Assembly: GCA_036564245.1 (NCBI GenBank)
Contig: DATCKU010000035.1
Coordinates: 62,001 to 126,000, forward strand
Length of the DNA: 64,000 bases
Reading direction: 5' to 3'
Source of the DNA: Thermasporomyces sp036564245
GTDB lineage: Bacteria > Actinomycetota > Actinomycetes > Propionibacteriales > Actinopolymorphaceae
The notes below the pieces were generated by a model, which searched no databases, was not told the DNA's origin, and was given only the letters and a program-made list of their open reading frames with translations. A program made the position numbers and the translations under genes. Positions 26,249-35,976 of this stretch are shown here, piece after piece; position 1 is the first letter of the stretch; each line of letters starts with the position of its first letter.

Positions 26249-27681
26249 CCGACGAACTCGTGCCACGGATGACCAGGATCTCCCGTCGGCGGCTGTTGCG
26301 TACCGCCGCGACGATCTCGCTCGCCGGGCTCCCGATGACCACGGCATGCTCCCCCGGCGAATGGTTCACGCGTCCTGACCGCACCGTCCGGGTCGCGGTG
26401 CCGTGGAGTGCCGCCGAGCTCGCCGCCTTCCGCCGCGTCGTCAGAGCTCTCTTCGCACCTGGCGAGTCGCCGCCGTACGACGTCCAGCTGGTTCCACTCG
26501 GCGACGACATCGGGACTGCCATCTCCGCACGTGGGGCCGGCCGGGTCGACGTGGTCATGCTGCCCCAGCCCGGTCTGGTGCGCGAGTACCGCGACGCCCT
26601 CGAACCGATACCCCACGACATCACGCGGCAGCACTGGCAGAAGTACGCGCCGATCTGGGACAGCCAACTCCTGCAGTGCGGTCCGCAGTCCGAACCCAGG
26701 CCTTACGGTCTGCCCTTCAAGTTCGCCCACGAGTCGTTGGTCTGGTATCGCCGGTCCGCGTTCGACGCCGCTGGCGTGGAGCCTCCGTCCACCGTCGACG
26801 AGTGGCTTGCAGTCGACGAGGCGCTCACCAAGGCCGGCATCTCGCCGCTTGCCATCGCAGGCGCCGACGGGTGGATGCTCACGTTGTTCTTCGAGAACCT
26901 CCTGCTCGGGCTTTCACCCGTGCTCTATGACGAGCTGAGCCAACCGTCGTCAGGGCTCTGGACAACCGCACACGTGCGAGAGGTGTTCGTGCGCCTCGGC
27001 ACGTTGTGGGGGGCCGAAGGCGCCATCGCCGGCGGCGTGGCTCGTTCGCTGGCGACGCAGTTCCCCGATGCGGTACTCGAGGTGTTCCGTTTCGAGCGGG
27101 CAGCGATGGTCGTCGTGCCCGATTACGCCGGGCCATTCGTGAACCGCTTCGGCAACCCACACGACGTCGGCATCTTCCGCTTCCCTCGGTGGAGTCGACT
27201 AGGGCCGGAGCATCCCACCGTCGCCGGTGGGGACGCGGCCGTTCTCACCGCACCGGCCGGCGAAAACGCCAAGGACTTCGTTCGCAGACTGGCCAGGCGA
27301 GATGCCGCGCAGGTGTGGAGCTCGCTCGGTGGGTTCATCCCCGCGGATCGGACGGTCCTGGAGAGGCACACCGCGGAGACCGCAACCCAAGCGAACCCGA
27401 TCTCTCGCCGAATTGCCGAGCTCGCGCCGAGTCTGTTCGGACCGACGTGCCACTTCGACCTGTCCGACCGGATCGGCGCGGCGGGCGGACGAGAGGGACT
27501 GTGGCGGGTGCTGCAGGACTTTCTCGCCGCTGTGGGCGACGGCCGGGCCGATCGTGCCGAGAAGGCAGCCGACGAGGCGGTCACCCGCATGGCCGAGTTC
27601 GAGGCCTCGGTGAGCCGCGAGGGCGAACCCGACGGCATCTCGGCCGACCAGACGTGCGGTGGAGGTGGGAATGCCGGTTGA
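26224..27681 (+). CDS. Extracellular solute-binding lipoprotein (ABC importer type)
   Basis: 485 residues. SRRRLLRTAAT followed by a hydrophobic stretch and a Cys at residue 42 (TTAC) reads as a twin-arginine lipoprotein signal. The rest resembles carbohydrate-binding proteins (family 1): FKFAHESLVWYRRSAFDAAG, and ADGWMLTLFFENLLLG. The ligand cannot be read from sequence. Its 3' end overlaps the permease gene start by 11 bases. Confidence 0.8.
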   Translation: MERHAGALTDELVPRMTRISRRRLLRTAATISLAGLPMTTACSPGEWFTRPDRTVRVAVPWSAAELAAFRRVVRALFAPGESPPYDVQLVPLGDDIGTAISARGAGRVDVVMLPQPGLVREYRDALEPIPHDITRQHWQKYAPIWDSQLLQCGPQSEPRPYGLPFKFAHESLVWYRRSAFDAAGVEPPSTVDEWLAVDEALTKAGISPLAIAGADGWMLTLFFENLLLGLSPVLYDELSQPSSGLWTTAHVREVFVRLGTLWGAEGAIAGGVARSLATQFPDAVLEVFRFERAAMVVVPDYAGPFVNRFGNPHDVGIFRFPRWSRLGPEHPTVAGGDAAVLTAPAGENAKDFVRRLARRDAAQVWSSLGGFIPADRTVLERHTAETATQANPISRRIAELAPSLFGPTCHFDLSDRIGAAGGREGLWRVLQDFLAAVGDGRADRAEKAADEAVTRMAEFEASVSREGEPDGISADQTCGGGGNAG

Positions 27682-29440
27682 GACTCACCGCGGGCTGGAG
27701 CTCGAGATCCCCTATCGGGCGATGACCGGACCTCTGGTCAAAGGCCGACCACCGCTCAAATGGCTCGACCATGTGACCTGGATACCGGTCCTCATGGTGA
27801 TCGGTCTGCTCGTCGCACCGATGGCGGTCACGTGCGCGCAGGCGTTCACCGGTAACCCGCTCCGCAACTTCGTGGAGCTGTTCAGTGACCCCGACAGCCG
27901 GCGGGCGATGCTCAACACGGGAGTGTGGATCATCATCGCACTCGCCCTGGTCGTGGTGAGCCTCTGCATCGCCTGGATCAGCCGTGTGCTGAACGTGTGG
28001 GGGCCGCCTCTCATGATCGTGCTGGTCCTGCCGTTCGGCGCATCGGCACTCGCCTCCGGCGCGGCGTTACGACTGATCTTCGATCCGACACCGGAACGCG
28101 GCACGCTGAGCGCGCTATGGGCGGCCCTCTTCCACAGATCCCCCATGTGGCTGGGGCCGGGGCTCATCTGGCTGGTCCTGATCCTGTCGTTCAGCTGGAC
28201 CTGGCTCGGCTTCGCCGTCTCGCTGTTCCGGGCCGGCCTCAGCACCATCGACGAGGACGTGCTTCGACGGCAACGTGTCGAGGGCGCACGGCTGCTGGCG
28301 CAGCTCAAGACTCAGCTGAAGATGCTCCTGCCAATCGGCGCCCTGATCCTGCTGACCCTCACCGTCGCAGCCACCAGGTTGTTCGACCTCGTGCTGATCA
28401 CCGTCCCGGGATCGCTTCAGGACGAAGTGGCCACGGTGTCGGTGTACTGGTGGCGATACACAGGAAGCCATCCCGACAACCCAGGCGGCCTTGCGGCCAT
28501 CGCACTGGTCCACTTCGTCTTCCTCGGGGGTCTCGCGCTCGGTCTGACGCGTGTGATGTCGATGCGGCGCGGCGTCACGACGAGCCCGCCGCGCTGGTGG
28601 GAGGAACGCCAAACCTTCTTCTTTGGTGTCAACACTCCCTGGTGGGGCATCGCGTTGGGGCTGCTGATCGGGTTCCTCTGGGCGTTCCCTGTGCTGACCT
28701 TGGTCGTGACCGGCCTGCGCAGCCCGACGGATGCCGGCGCCCTGGGCTGGTGGCGCCTCGACGAGGCCGGGCTCTCCCTCGCCTCCGTGCGTCAGGCCTG
28801 GCCCACGCTCGCCGGTTCGATCGCCAGCACGTTGACCGTCTCGGCTGCGACCACGGTGTTGGTCGTCGGTATGGGCTTCTTCGCCGCTCGTACCTTGGTG
28901 CTGCTCTCCCGACCGTCGTTGACGAACTTCCTCGTCGCCCTGCTCACCGTCTTGTCGGTGGCGCCCGTGCAGATGTACGCCATACCGCTGCGCGACGCCT
29001 TCAAGGTGCTCAACCTCGAAGGCTCAGAGCTCACCTTGATCTTCGTGCACGCCGCGGCGGCGCTACCCCTCGCCACCTTGATCCTTCGCGCGGCACTGGC
29101 GAACGCACCGGACAGCCTGTCCATCGACGCGCTGCGCGGTCAGACCCGCGCCAGCACCGCACTGCGCCGCATCTGGGCCGACGCGGGATCGGCCTTGGTC
29201 GCGATCGCGGTGATCGAGTTCGTTCTGGTCTGGAACGACTTCATCATCGGCTTTCTGATCAGCGGGCCCGGCACGAATCCTTTGACATTGGTTCTCTGGG
29301 GAGAAGCACGACAGTTCGGCACGTCGGCCGGCACCGTGGCAGCGAGCGCGGTCATCTCGTCGGTCGTACCGGTCCTCGTCCTCCTCCTCACGTGGCGACG
29401 GTGGGTGGTTCCGGGACTCACCGGAGGTGTCACGCGATGA
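27671..29440 (+). CDS. Fused two-domain ABC permease (MalF-MalG-like)
   Basis: 589 residues with about twelve hydrophobic segments, roughly twice a normal permease. The N-terminal half has an EAA-like loop near RRQRVEGARLLAQLK; the C-terminal half has a second (IDALRGQTRASTALRRIW), followed by VLVWNDFIIGFLISG as in MalG-type subunits. MalF- and MalG-like subunits thus appear joined. ATG 27671 follows GGAGG by about 5 bases. The stop overlaps the next ATG. No competent ATPase is encoded in this operon, so a shared MsmK-type ATPase may be used. Confidence 0.8.
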   Translation: MPVETHRGLELEIPYRAMTGPLVKGRPPLKWLDHVTWIPVLMVIGLLVAPMAVTCAQAFTGNPLRNFVELFSDPDSRRAMLNTGVWIIIALALVVVSLCIAWISRVLNVWGPPLMIVLVLPFGASALASGAALRLIFDPTPERGTLSALWAALFHRSPMWLGPGLIWLVLILSFSWTWLGFAVSLFRAGLSTIDEDVLRRQRVEGARLLAQLKTQLKMLLPIGALILLTLTVAATRLFDLVLITVPGSLQDEVATVSVYWWRYTGSHPDNPGGLAAIALVHFVFLGGLALGLTRVMSMRRGVTTSPPRWWEERQTFFFGVNTPWWGIALGLLIGFLWAFPVLTLVVTGLRSPTDAGALGWWRLDEAGLSLASVRQAWPTLAGSIASTLTVSAATTVLVVGMGFFAARTLVLLSRPSLTNFLVALLTVLSVAPVQMYAIPLRDAFKVLNLEGSELTLIFVHAAAALPLATLILRAALANAPDSLSIDALRGQTRASTALRRIWADAGSALVAIAVIEFVLVWNDFIIGFLISGPGTNPLTLVLWGEARQFGTSAGTVAASAVISSVVPVLVLLLTWRRWVVPGLTGGVTR

Positions 29441-32400
29441 CGGCGACGTCTCATCCCTCCCACGTTCCCGATCAACACCGCGCCGACGGCGCACCTGGCT
29501 CGCCGCCTGCCGCACCGCCGGGCGACTCCCCTGAAGCCGCGACTACCCGCCGCGGACGAGACCCTGCGCTCGGCCTAGGCGACGAACCGCAGACACCCGC
29601 GCCCGCCGAACCGGACGTCGAACCGCGGTCGGGAGGCATTCGCAACGCGGCGATCGCCGCCACGGCAACGGTTGCCGTGTTCGTGACGAGCATCGTGTCC
29701 GACGCACTCGGCAACCTGGTCAGCAACGGTCCGGCCCTGACCGGTCTGCTCGCGTTCGGTGCAGTCATCTGGTTGATCAGAAGGGTGCTCGAACGCGGCC
29801 GGATCAACCGGGAACAGCTCGACAGCGATCTGGTCGCACCGGGTCCAGCAGTCCGTCCGGCGTGGTTTCGTGAGCCAGCGTGCCCAACCGGCCGCGCGGC
29901 GGAGGTTCAACGCGCGATCGACATCGCCCTGCAGCACCGGATCGTCGCAGTGGTCGGCCCACCGGGAATGGGAAGCTCCGCGGTGGCTGAGTACGTCGTC
30001 GACCAGCTCGTCCACAGGCAACCCGAAGAAGACGGCGCCGAAGGACGGCGCTTCGCCGATCGGCGCCGGGTCTCGCCCTTCGATCTGCGCGGCTGGTCGT
30101 CGGAGCACCCAGATGACGCGTTCACGATCGCGGGACACCTGCTGCGAACCTTCCAGGCGGCTCCGCCATCCAGCTCGGACCCCACGAGCATGCGCGAGGC
30201 TGCCAGCCGTCTCATCAAGTCCTTACCCGACGGTGGCGTCCTCTTCCTCGACAACATCACCCGAGCCGATCAGATCTCCTGGCTGGTGAAGAGCTGGAGA
30301 GCTGCGAAGAAGCCGGTGATCCTGGTCCTGGCTGGGGACGAGGCAGTCGGCGCCGAGGTGCCCCAGGACGAGCACGGCTACTTCTCACAGCGCGGTCAGG
30401 ATGGATCCGCACAGGACCCCCTCCCGCAGGACTGGGCGGACTCGGTCGTGAGACTCGACCCGCTTTCCGTCGACGAACTTCACGACATCTGGTGTCGGAC
30501 GCTCCGGCAAGAACACGACCAGAACCAGGGGGAAAGCCACGACCGAAAGCCGCAGGCGGGCGAGGACCGCACCGCCCGGCAGCGACTCCACGACGCCTGG
30601 ACCGACCCGCAGGCTGACTGGTTCGAACCGCTGGTCAAGGCCTGTGCCGGGCGCCCCGGTGCTCTGTGCGACCTCGCGCATGAGATCGCACGACCCAAGA
30701 GCCATTGGACACCGGATGACCTGCAGAGGCTGTGGCAGTCGTCAGCTTTCCACAGGGCCGATCCTCGTGAGCGAATCTGGATGCTGATCTGGGAGACGGC
30801 TGGCGAGAAGATGTCACGCAGAGCCCAGAACCTGGCGTTCGCCCTCGCCGCACTTCCCGTCGCCGAGCTCACCGTCGAGGCGATGGAGGCGGTACGCCGC
30901 GGGCTCGAGGCTCTCGACCCGGCACAGCGTTCCCCTCACACGGGTGTGGCCCAGGATGTGCACGACCCCATTGCCGAGCTTTTCGAGCATCGCTTCGTGC
31001 GGCAATTGCCGATCGGTCGCTACCGCATGCCGCGCGAGGTACGCCAGGCCATTCGCCACGTCATCCAGAACCGAGCCGCATCACACAGCCAGCCACCGTT
31101 CGCACCCCAACACGATCGGGCAGCAGCGACACCGAGCCACGACGGCCCGGAACAGCCCGACAACGAGCTGGTCCGCGCTGTACGCGCCGCCTTGCCCGCT
31201 CTGATCCAGCGGTACGCCGACCTCGCCGAGCGTTGGCGACAGGTCCTCGCGAATGGCAGGCACGCACGTTCGGCCTCCCGATGGTTCCGGGCGGAGGAGC
31301 CGCTGCTGCGGGTCCTCGCGACCGCCGACTACTCGGCGTTGGCAGCAGGCGCGGACGATCGACGGCCAGACGCCGGCGCTGGCGTACGGCAGCCAGATGC
31401 CAGTGGTGGCGTACGGCAGGCAGACACTGACGAGCCGACCGCCAAGAACACGCGCCTTGCCGACGTGATCGACGACCTCGCGCGGATCGACGACGCACTG
31501 GACGTCTGGTACCAGCACGACGGCCAGGCGTCTCGAGCCGCAGCGGTCCACGAGAACTTCCACGCGCTCGCCACGACAGCTGGTCGCCCCGATCTCGCCG
31601 AGCTGTCGGAGATCCGGCTGGCCGGTGTCGCGCGTTCGTCCGGCGACCCTGACCTGCAGGAGCTGCCCCAGAAGGAGACGCCGGTACTCCAATCTCGGTG
31701 GCCCTGGTCCTATCGCTGGTGGCGCAGCGCGTCTGCGTTGCGCGCCCGGCGACATCACGAGAACGCGCTGCGGTGTCTGGTCAAGGCCGACCAGGAAACG
31801 GATCCAGCGGAGAAGGCGTACCAGCTGTCCAGGGCAGAACACGAGCTGAAGCACGTCTGGACGTACCTTCCGAAGCGGGACATCACCGGTGAGGTCACGA
31901 CGCTGCTCACGCTGGCCGCGGTGTACCTGCACCAACGTCGTCCGGATCGGGCGCTCGCCCGGCTCGAGCTGGCGGCGAGCCGAGCCGAAGACGCGGGGGA
32001 CGGAGAAGGCTATGCGTACGCAACCGAGCTGAGCGGTATCGCGGCATGGATGCAGGGTCGGGCACCGATCGCGGCCGCCGCATGGAGCAGGGCATTGCAG
32101 GAGTATCGCCGTCTGGACAACCAGCTCGGTGAGGCCAGGTGCCTGCAGCACTTGGGATCGGCTGTGTTCGTGGCCCCGGAGCTCGCAGGGCTCCTGATCC
32201 GGGACGAGCGTCGGGTGGTCACGCAGGTCACGGCAGTGCATCTCGCCATGCGGTGGCTCACGATCAGCCAGCGGCTGCGCGAGGGACACGGACAGTCGAC
32301 GCTCGGAGCGCGGTATCTGGAGCAAGCCACGAGACAGGTCGAGAGCCTGCGACTGCCACAGAGTCGGACACCGCCCACGGAGTTGGACACGCAGCCAGAG

Positions 32401-32520
32401 GACGAGGAGGCCGAGCTCACGGTAGAGCCGGACGAGACGGAGGAAACCTCGACCGTGGCACAGGGACTTGCGAAGACGTCGAGGAGGCTCCTGCGGAGCT
32501 GGTTCAATCGTTGGCTCTGA
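29437..32520 (+). CDS. Membrane-anchored STAND-like NTPase with helical-repeat C terminus
   Basis: 1,027 residues from ATG 29437. Residues 1-66 are Pro/Ala-rich and disordered. Two hydrophobic segments (about 70-91 and 99-116) look like a membrane hairpin. The P-loop is AVVGPPGMGSSA (171-182), with Ser where the invariant Lys should be; Walker B is GGVLFLDN (266-273). A long C-terminal helical part after about residue 780 resembles TPRs (RALARLELAASRAEDAG). STAND proteins act as signal-activated switches, often in regulation or defence. The frame continues upstream over the permease gene, but that part is non-coding overlap. Confidence 0.7.
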   Translation: MTATSHPSHVPDQHRADGAPGSPPAAPPGDSPEAATTRRGRDPALGLGDEPQTPAPAEPDVEPRSGGIRNAAIAATATVAVFVTSIVSDALGNLVSNGPALTGLLAFGAVIWLIRRVLERGRINREQLDSDLVAPGPAVRPAWFREPACPTGRAAEVQRAIDIALQHRIVAVVGPPGMGSSAVAEYVVDQLVHRQPEEDGAEGRRFADRRRVSPFDLRGWSSEHPDDAFTIAGHLLRTFQAAPPSSSDPTSMREAASRLIKSLPDGGVLFLDNITRADQISWLVKSWRAAKKPVILVLAGDEAVGAEVPQDEHGYFSQRGQDGSAQDPLPQDWADSVVRLDPLSVDELHDIWCRTLRQEHDQNQGESHDRKPQAGEDRTARQRLHDAWTDPQADWFEPLVKACAGRPGALCDLAHEIARPKSHWTPDDLQRLWQSSAFHRADPRERIWMLIWETAGEKMSRRAQNLAFALAALPVAELTVEAMEAVRRGLEALDPAQRSPHTGVAQDVHDPIAELFEHRFVRQLPIGRYRMPREVRQAIRHVIQNRAASHSQPPFAPQHDRAAATPSHDGPEQPDNELVRAVRAALPALIQRYADLAERWRQVLANGRHARSASRWFRAEEPLLRVLATADYSALAAGADDRRPDAGAGVRQPDASGGVRQADTDEPTAKNTRLADVIDDLARIDDALDVWYQHDGQASRAAAVHENFHALATTAGRPDLAELSEIRLAGVARSSGDPDLQELPQKETPVLQSRWPWSYRWWRSASALRARRHHENALRCLVKADQETDPAEKAYQLSRAEHELKHVWTYLPKRDITGEVTTLLTLAAVYLHQRRPDRALARLELAASRAEDAGDGEGYAYATELSGIAAWMQGRAPIAAAAWSRALQEYRRLDNQLGEARCLQHLGSAVFVAPELAGLLIRDERRVVTQVTAVHLAMRWLTISQRLREGHGQSTLGARYLEQATRQVESLRLPQSRTPPTELDTQPEDEEAELTVEPDETEETSTVAQGLAKTSRRLLRSWFNRWL

Positions 32521-32578
32521 GGTGCATCGACCGGGAGCCCGTGCCGGTACCAATCGGTCCAGTGCCGATACTCGAGTG

Positions 32579-34084
32579 ATGCACGACGACCACACGATCA
32601 CTCTCGTTGGGCGAATCGAGCCGGGCACACCGGACTGGATCTATCTTCCGTTCGACGTTCCGGACGAGATCGATGAGATCTCGGTGCGCTATACGTACGA
32701 CAAGACCGAGAGTCCCGCTGGCTCACCCGGCAACGCCCTCGACATCGGAATCTTCGACGAGCGTGGCCACCACCTCGCCTCCCCTGCTCGGCCAGCGCCC
32801 GGCTTTCGCGGCTGGTCGGGTGGCGCGCGCGAGTCGTTCACGATCGGACGTACGCATGCGACGCCGGGCTACGTGCCGGGTGCGATCAACGCCGGCACCT
32901 GGCACATCGTGCTCGGGCCCTACACGGTGTCGCCAGCCGGCATGAGCTATCGCGTCGACGTCACACTGCGCCGGGATGCCGACCGTGGTGCGGAACGCGG
33001 GAAAACGACCGAGGGGCTATCACGACCGAGCACTCCACCGACATCCGTCGCACCACAGGGCGCGGACACCGACAGCGCGAACCTCACCTCGCGCAAGGAC
33101 CGCACTCGGGCGGTTGGCCGGGGCGCAGCGTGGTACCGAGGAGACCTCCACGTGCACACCGTCCACTCCGACGGTAGGTGGTCTCCTGAGGAGCTCGTTG
33201 CCGCGGCCCGCGATGCCGGCCTGGACTTCATCGTGTCGACCGAGCACAACACACCCACCGCATCCGCGACGTGGGACAACCTTGCTCGGCCCGACCTTCT
33301 CGTCATCGACGGCGAGGAAGTGACCACGCGGAACGGCCATCTCGTGGCAGCAGGCCTGCGTGACGGTGCCTGGCTCGACTGGCGCTTCCGCGCCGGAGAC
33401 GGGCATCTGCCGCACATCCTGGACCAGATCCACTCCCTGGGCGGAATCGCCGTGGCGGCACACCCGTACGCCCCGTGCATCGGATGCGCATGGAAGTTCG
33501 GCTACTCCGGACTGGACGCAGTCGAGGTGTGGAACGGGTCGTGGACGCCAGACGACGAGATGTCCCTGCGGCACTGGGACGCCACGCTCGTCGCCGACCG
33601 AGCGAACGGCTCCTGGTTACCGGCCGTCGCCGCGAGCGATTCGCATCACGCTGGACAGCCACTGGGTCTCGGCCAGACGGTCGTGTGGGCCGAGGACCTC
33701 ACCCGCGATGCCATCGTGGCGGGGATCCGCTCGGGCCGGGTCTACCTCGCCGAGTCGTGTGACGTCGAGCTGGAGTTCACCGCACGATCGGGAGAGCACG
33801 TCGCAGGAATCGGTGAGCGGCTACGGGTTCCCGAGACGGCGGGCGTCCGCTGCGAGTGCGTCGTGCGCGGCGTCACCGAAGGTGTCCTGCAGTTCGTGAC
33901 CGATCGCGGCACCGCCGCGGCGTTCCCGATCGGCTCCGAAGCAGGGTCTGATGAACCGGTGACGTGGTGCACGGCCCCTCAGGAGTCGGCCTACGTCCGC
34001 GTCGAGGTACGCCGGCCAGCCGCCGCCACCGGTCTCCCGTTCGGTCCGATGCTGGCCCTCACCAACCCGATCTTCCTCGGCTAG
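32579..34084 (+). CDS. CehA/McbA-type PHP-domain metallohydrolase with N-terminal beta domain
   Basis: 501 residues from ATG 32579. Residues 1-125 look like a PPC-type beta domain (VGRIEPGTPDWIYLPFDVP, then INAGTWHIVLGPY). After a Thr/Pro linker, GDLHVHTVHSDG (from about 189) begins a PHP domain with further metal ligands in STEHN, AAHPYAP and ASDSHH. Family members hydrolyse esters or phosphoesters. It lacks a signal peptide. It lies 58 bases after the STAND-like gene and closes the operon. Confidence 0.8.
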   Translation: MHDDHTITLVGRIEPGTPDWIYLPFDVPDEIDEISVRYTYDKTESPAGSPGNALDIGIFDERGHHLASPARPAPGFRGWSGGARESFTIGRTHATPGYVPGAINAGTWHIVLGPYTVSPAGMSYRVDVTLRRDADRGAERGKTTEGLSRPSTPPTSVAPQGADTDSANLTSRKDRTRAVGRGAAWYRGDLHVHTVHSDGRWSPEELVAAARDAGLDFIVSTEHNTPTASATWDNLARPDLLVIDGEEVTTRNGHLVAAGLRDGAWLDWRFRAGDGHLPHILDQIHSLGGIAVAAHPYAPCIGCAWKFGYSGLDAVEVWNGSWTPDDEMSLRHWDATLVADRANGSWLPAVAASDSHHAGQPLGLGQTVVWAEDLTRDAIVAGIRSGRVYLAESCDVELEFTARSGEHVAGIGERLRVPETAGVRCECVVRGVTEGVLQFVTDRGTAAAFPIGSEAGSDEPVTWCTAPQESAYVRVEVRRPAAATGLPFGPMLALTNPIFLG

Positions 34085-34179
34085 CTGGGTAGCATGAGGT
34101 CGCGTGTTGCTGGTGCGGCAGCTTCCGCGACGGGACGAACACATCGCTCACCCAGCGAGGGCGAGCCATCTCGGGATGC

Positions 34180-34542
34180 TCAGTGGAACGAGTCGCCGCA
34201 GGCGCACGAGCTCGTGGCGCTCGGATTGTCGATCGTGAAGCCCTGCTTCTCGATGGTGTCCACGAAGTCGATCACAGCGCCCTGCAGGTAGGGAGCGCTC
34301 ATTCGGTCGACGACCAGCTCGACGTCGCCGAACCGACGTACGTTGTCGCCTTCGAGCTCGCGCTCGTCGAAGAACAACTGGTAGCGCAGACCAGAGCAGC
34401 CGCCGGGCTGCACCGCGAGCCGCAGTCGGAGGTCGTCGCGACCCTCCTGATCGAGCAGGCTCTTGACCTTTGCCGCAGCTGCGTCGGTGAGCGTCACGCC
34501 ATCGGCCTTTACGTCCTGTGCCAGGTCGCCCTGAATGGTCAT
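34180..34542 (-). CDS. erpA: Iron-sulfur cluster insertion protein (ErpA/HesB type)
   Basis: 120 residues, A-type Fe-S carrier. The three cluster-binding cysteines are C49 (GGCSGL), C113 and C115 (SCACGDSFH). It matches the product of Rv2204c, which sits between adoK and glycerate kinase in M. tuberculosis; here a 12-kb island separates it from the kinase. ATG 34542. Confidence 0.92.
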   Translation of the reverse strand: MTIQGDLAQDVKADGVTLTDAAAAKVKSLLDQEGRDDLRLRLAVQPGGCSGLRYQLFFDERELEGDNVRRFGDVELVVDRMSAPYLQGAVIDFVDTIEKQGFTIDNPSATSSCACGDSFH

Positions 34543-34795
34543 ACCTCGGACTCCGTGATCGTCAGTCTTGTCTCGGTCTGCTGGCTGGAACACCGTGACG
34601 GCTCCCGGCATTCCAACCTCGTTCCGAACCCATGGTTGCACAGCTTCCCGGCGCGGTCCGACGTCTGCCCCGACCGGACACGATGTGGCGGCCTTTGTCG
34701 ACCAGCTTCGGCCCGTGCAACGCGTCGAATGTCCGAGGTGGTGGTCGGTCTTGGCTGGTTTGCGAGGTTTGGTCCGGCCTGGCGCCTGCGCCCGG

Positions 34796-35893
34796 TCACA
34801 GGCGCCAGGTGCGAGCAACCCGCTCAGCGAGCAGGACGAGGCTTTCCCGCGGTCGCGAAAGCGCGCGTTCTCTGCCCACCAGGTCGACGAGCGAGTACGC
34901 CGACTGCACCCCCATCGCGCGCATCTCCCGAGCACCGACCAGGACGTCGCCGGCGAGGACGACACAGGGGCGAACCACCTCGGAGGCCACCCTGGAGACG
35001 CCTGAGACGACCTTGCCCGACCTGGACTGGAAGTCGAACGCACCCTCACCCGTGATGATCAGGTCCGCCTGACGTGCCTGCTCGGTGAGCTTGACCGCAT
35101 CCACGATGGTGTCGATCCCGGGCACCCGCCGGCCGCCCAGCAGCAACAGGGCGTACCCGAGGCCACCTGCGGCACCAGCGCCCTTGGCGTCTGCCAACGA
35201 CCGGTCGGCGAGGGTGGCGAAGTGCTCGAGCGCGGCGTCCAGGCCGACGATCTCCTCCTGCGTGACACCCTTCTGCGGACCGAAGACGTTCGTCGCACCA
35301 CGCAGCCCCAGCAACGGGTTGTCCACGTCGGTGGCGGCAAGCAGCTCGACGTCGGCCACGCGACGGCGGGCTGGTGCGAGGTCGACCGTGTCAAGGTCGG
35401 ACAGGGCAGCTCCGCCGTTTCGCAGGACTCCATCCGGTCTGCTGGTCGCGCCCAGTGCCGCCAGCATGCCGGCGCCGGCGTCGTTCGTACCGCTACCACC
35501 CAGCCCCAGCACCAGCCGGCGAGCGCCTGAGTCGACCGCAGCCGCCACCATCTCGCCCACGCCGTACGTCGACGCCCGACGCGGGTCGCGCCGCTCCGGC
35601 GGCACCAGGGCCAGGCCGCAGGCATGCGAGGTCTCGAGGTAGGCGGTGTCCCCGGAGCGGAGGATCGTGGCCGGCGTCGACTCTCCGAACGGTCCGCTGA
35701 CGGTCACCACCTGCAGCTCGCCACCGATCGCTGCGTGCAGGACGTCGACAAAGCCCGGGCCGCCGTCAGACATCGGCACCACGACCACCTCGTCGCCTGG
35801 CGCGTGTCGCCGCCATCCCTCGGCGATCGCCTCCGCCGCCTCGACCGCTGTGAGGGTTCCTGCGAACTTGTCGGGAGCAATCAGGACGCGCAC
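34796..35893 (-). CDS. Glycerate kinase (GlxK family)
   Basis: 365 residues from GTG 35893. VLIAPDKFAGTLTAVEA and MSDGGPGFVD at the N terminus, GLGGSGTNDAG and LIITGEGAFD are family motifs. It phosphorylates D-glycerate. A TAGGGT box ends 7 bases before the GTG, so the mRNA is probably leaderless. Same gene order as Rv2204c-Rv2205c. Confidence 0.92.
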   Translation of the reverse strand: MRVLIAPDKFAGTLTAVEAAEAIAEGWRRHAPGDEVVVVPMSDGGPGFVDVLHAAIGGELQVVTVSGPFGESTPATILRSGDTAYLETSHACGLALVPPERRDPRRASTYGVGEMVAAAVDSGARRLVLGLGGSGTNDAGAGMLAALGATSRPDGVLRNGGAALSDLDTVDLAPARRRVADVELLAATDVDNPLLGLRGATNVFGPQKGVTQEEIVGLDAALEHFATLADRSLADAKGAGAAGGLGYALLLLGGRRVPGIDTIVDAVKLTEQARQADLIITGEGAFDFQSRSGKVVSGVSRVASEVVRPCVVLAGDVLVGAREMRAMGVQSAYSLVDLVGRERALSRPRESLVLLAERVARTWRL

Positions 35894-35900
35894 GGCGTAC

Positions 35901-35969
35901 ACCCTAGAGCCCGGTAGCACTCCCGTCGGGCTGCGGAGGTCCCACGAAGGCACCGGCATTGCGTAATGT
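35901..35969. promoter_or_regulatory. Divergent promoter pair for leaderless mRNAs
   Basis: Two -10-like boxes face away from each other: TAGGGT on the minus strand (35901-35906), 7 bases from the glycerate kinase GTG, and TAATGT on the plus strand (35964-35969), 7 bases before GTG 35977. Both fit the TAnnnT boxes typical of leaderless actinobacterial transcripts. Confidence 0.5.
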
Positions 35970-35976
35970 CGCAGGC

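Noticed and set aside
27925..29436. Upstream extension of the STAND-like reading frame
   Set aside because: Lies wholly over the permease gene in another frame, Arg/His-rich; ATG 29437 gives an ATGA overlap typical of the operon.
31081..32628. 515-codon open frame antisense to the STAND-like gene
   Set aside because: Arg/Gly/Leu-rich composition without motifs; the plus-strand frame is coupled to the permease gene and has Walker motifs.
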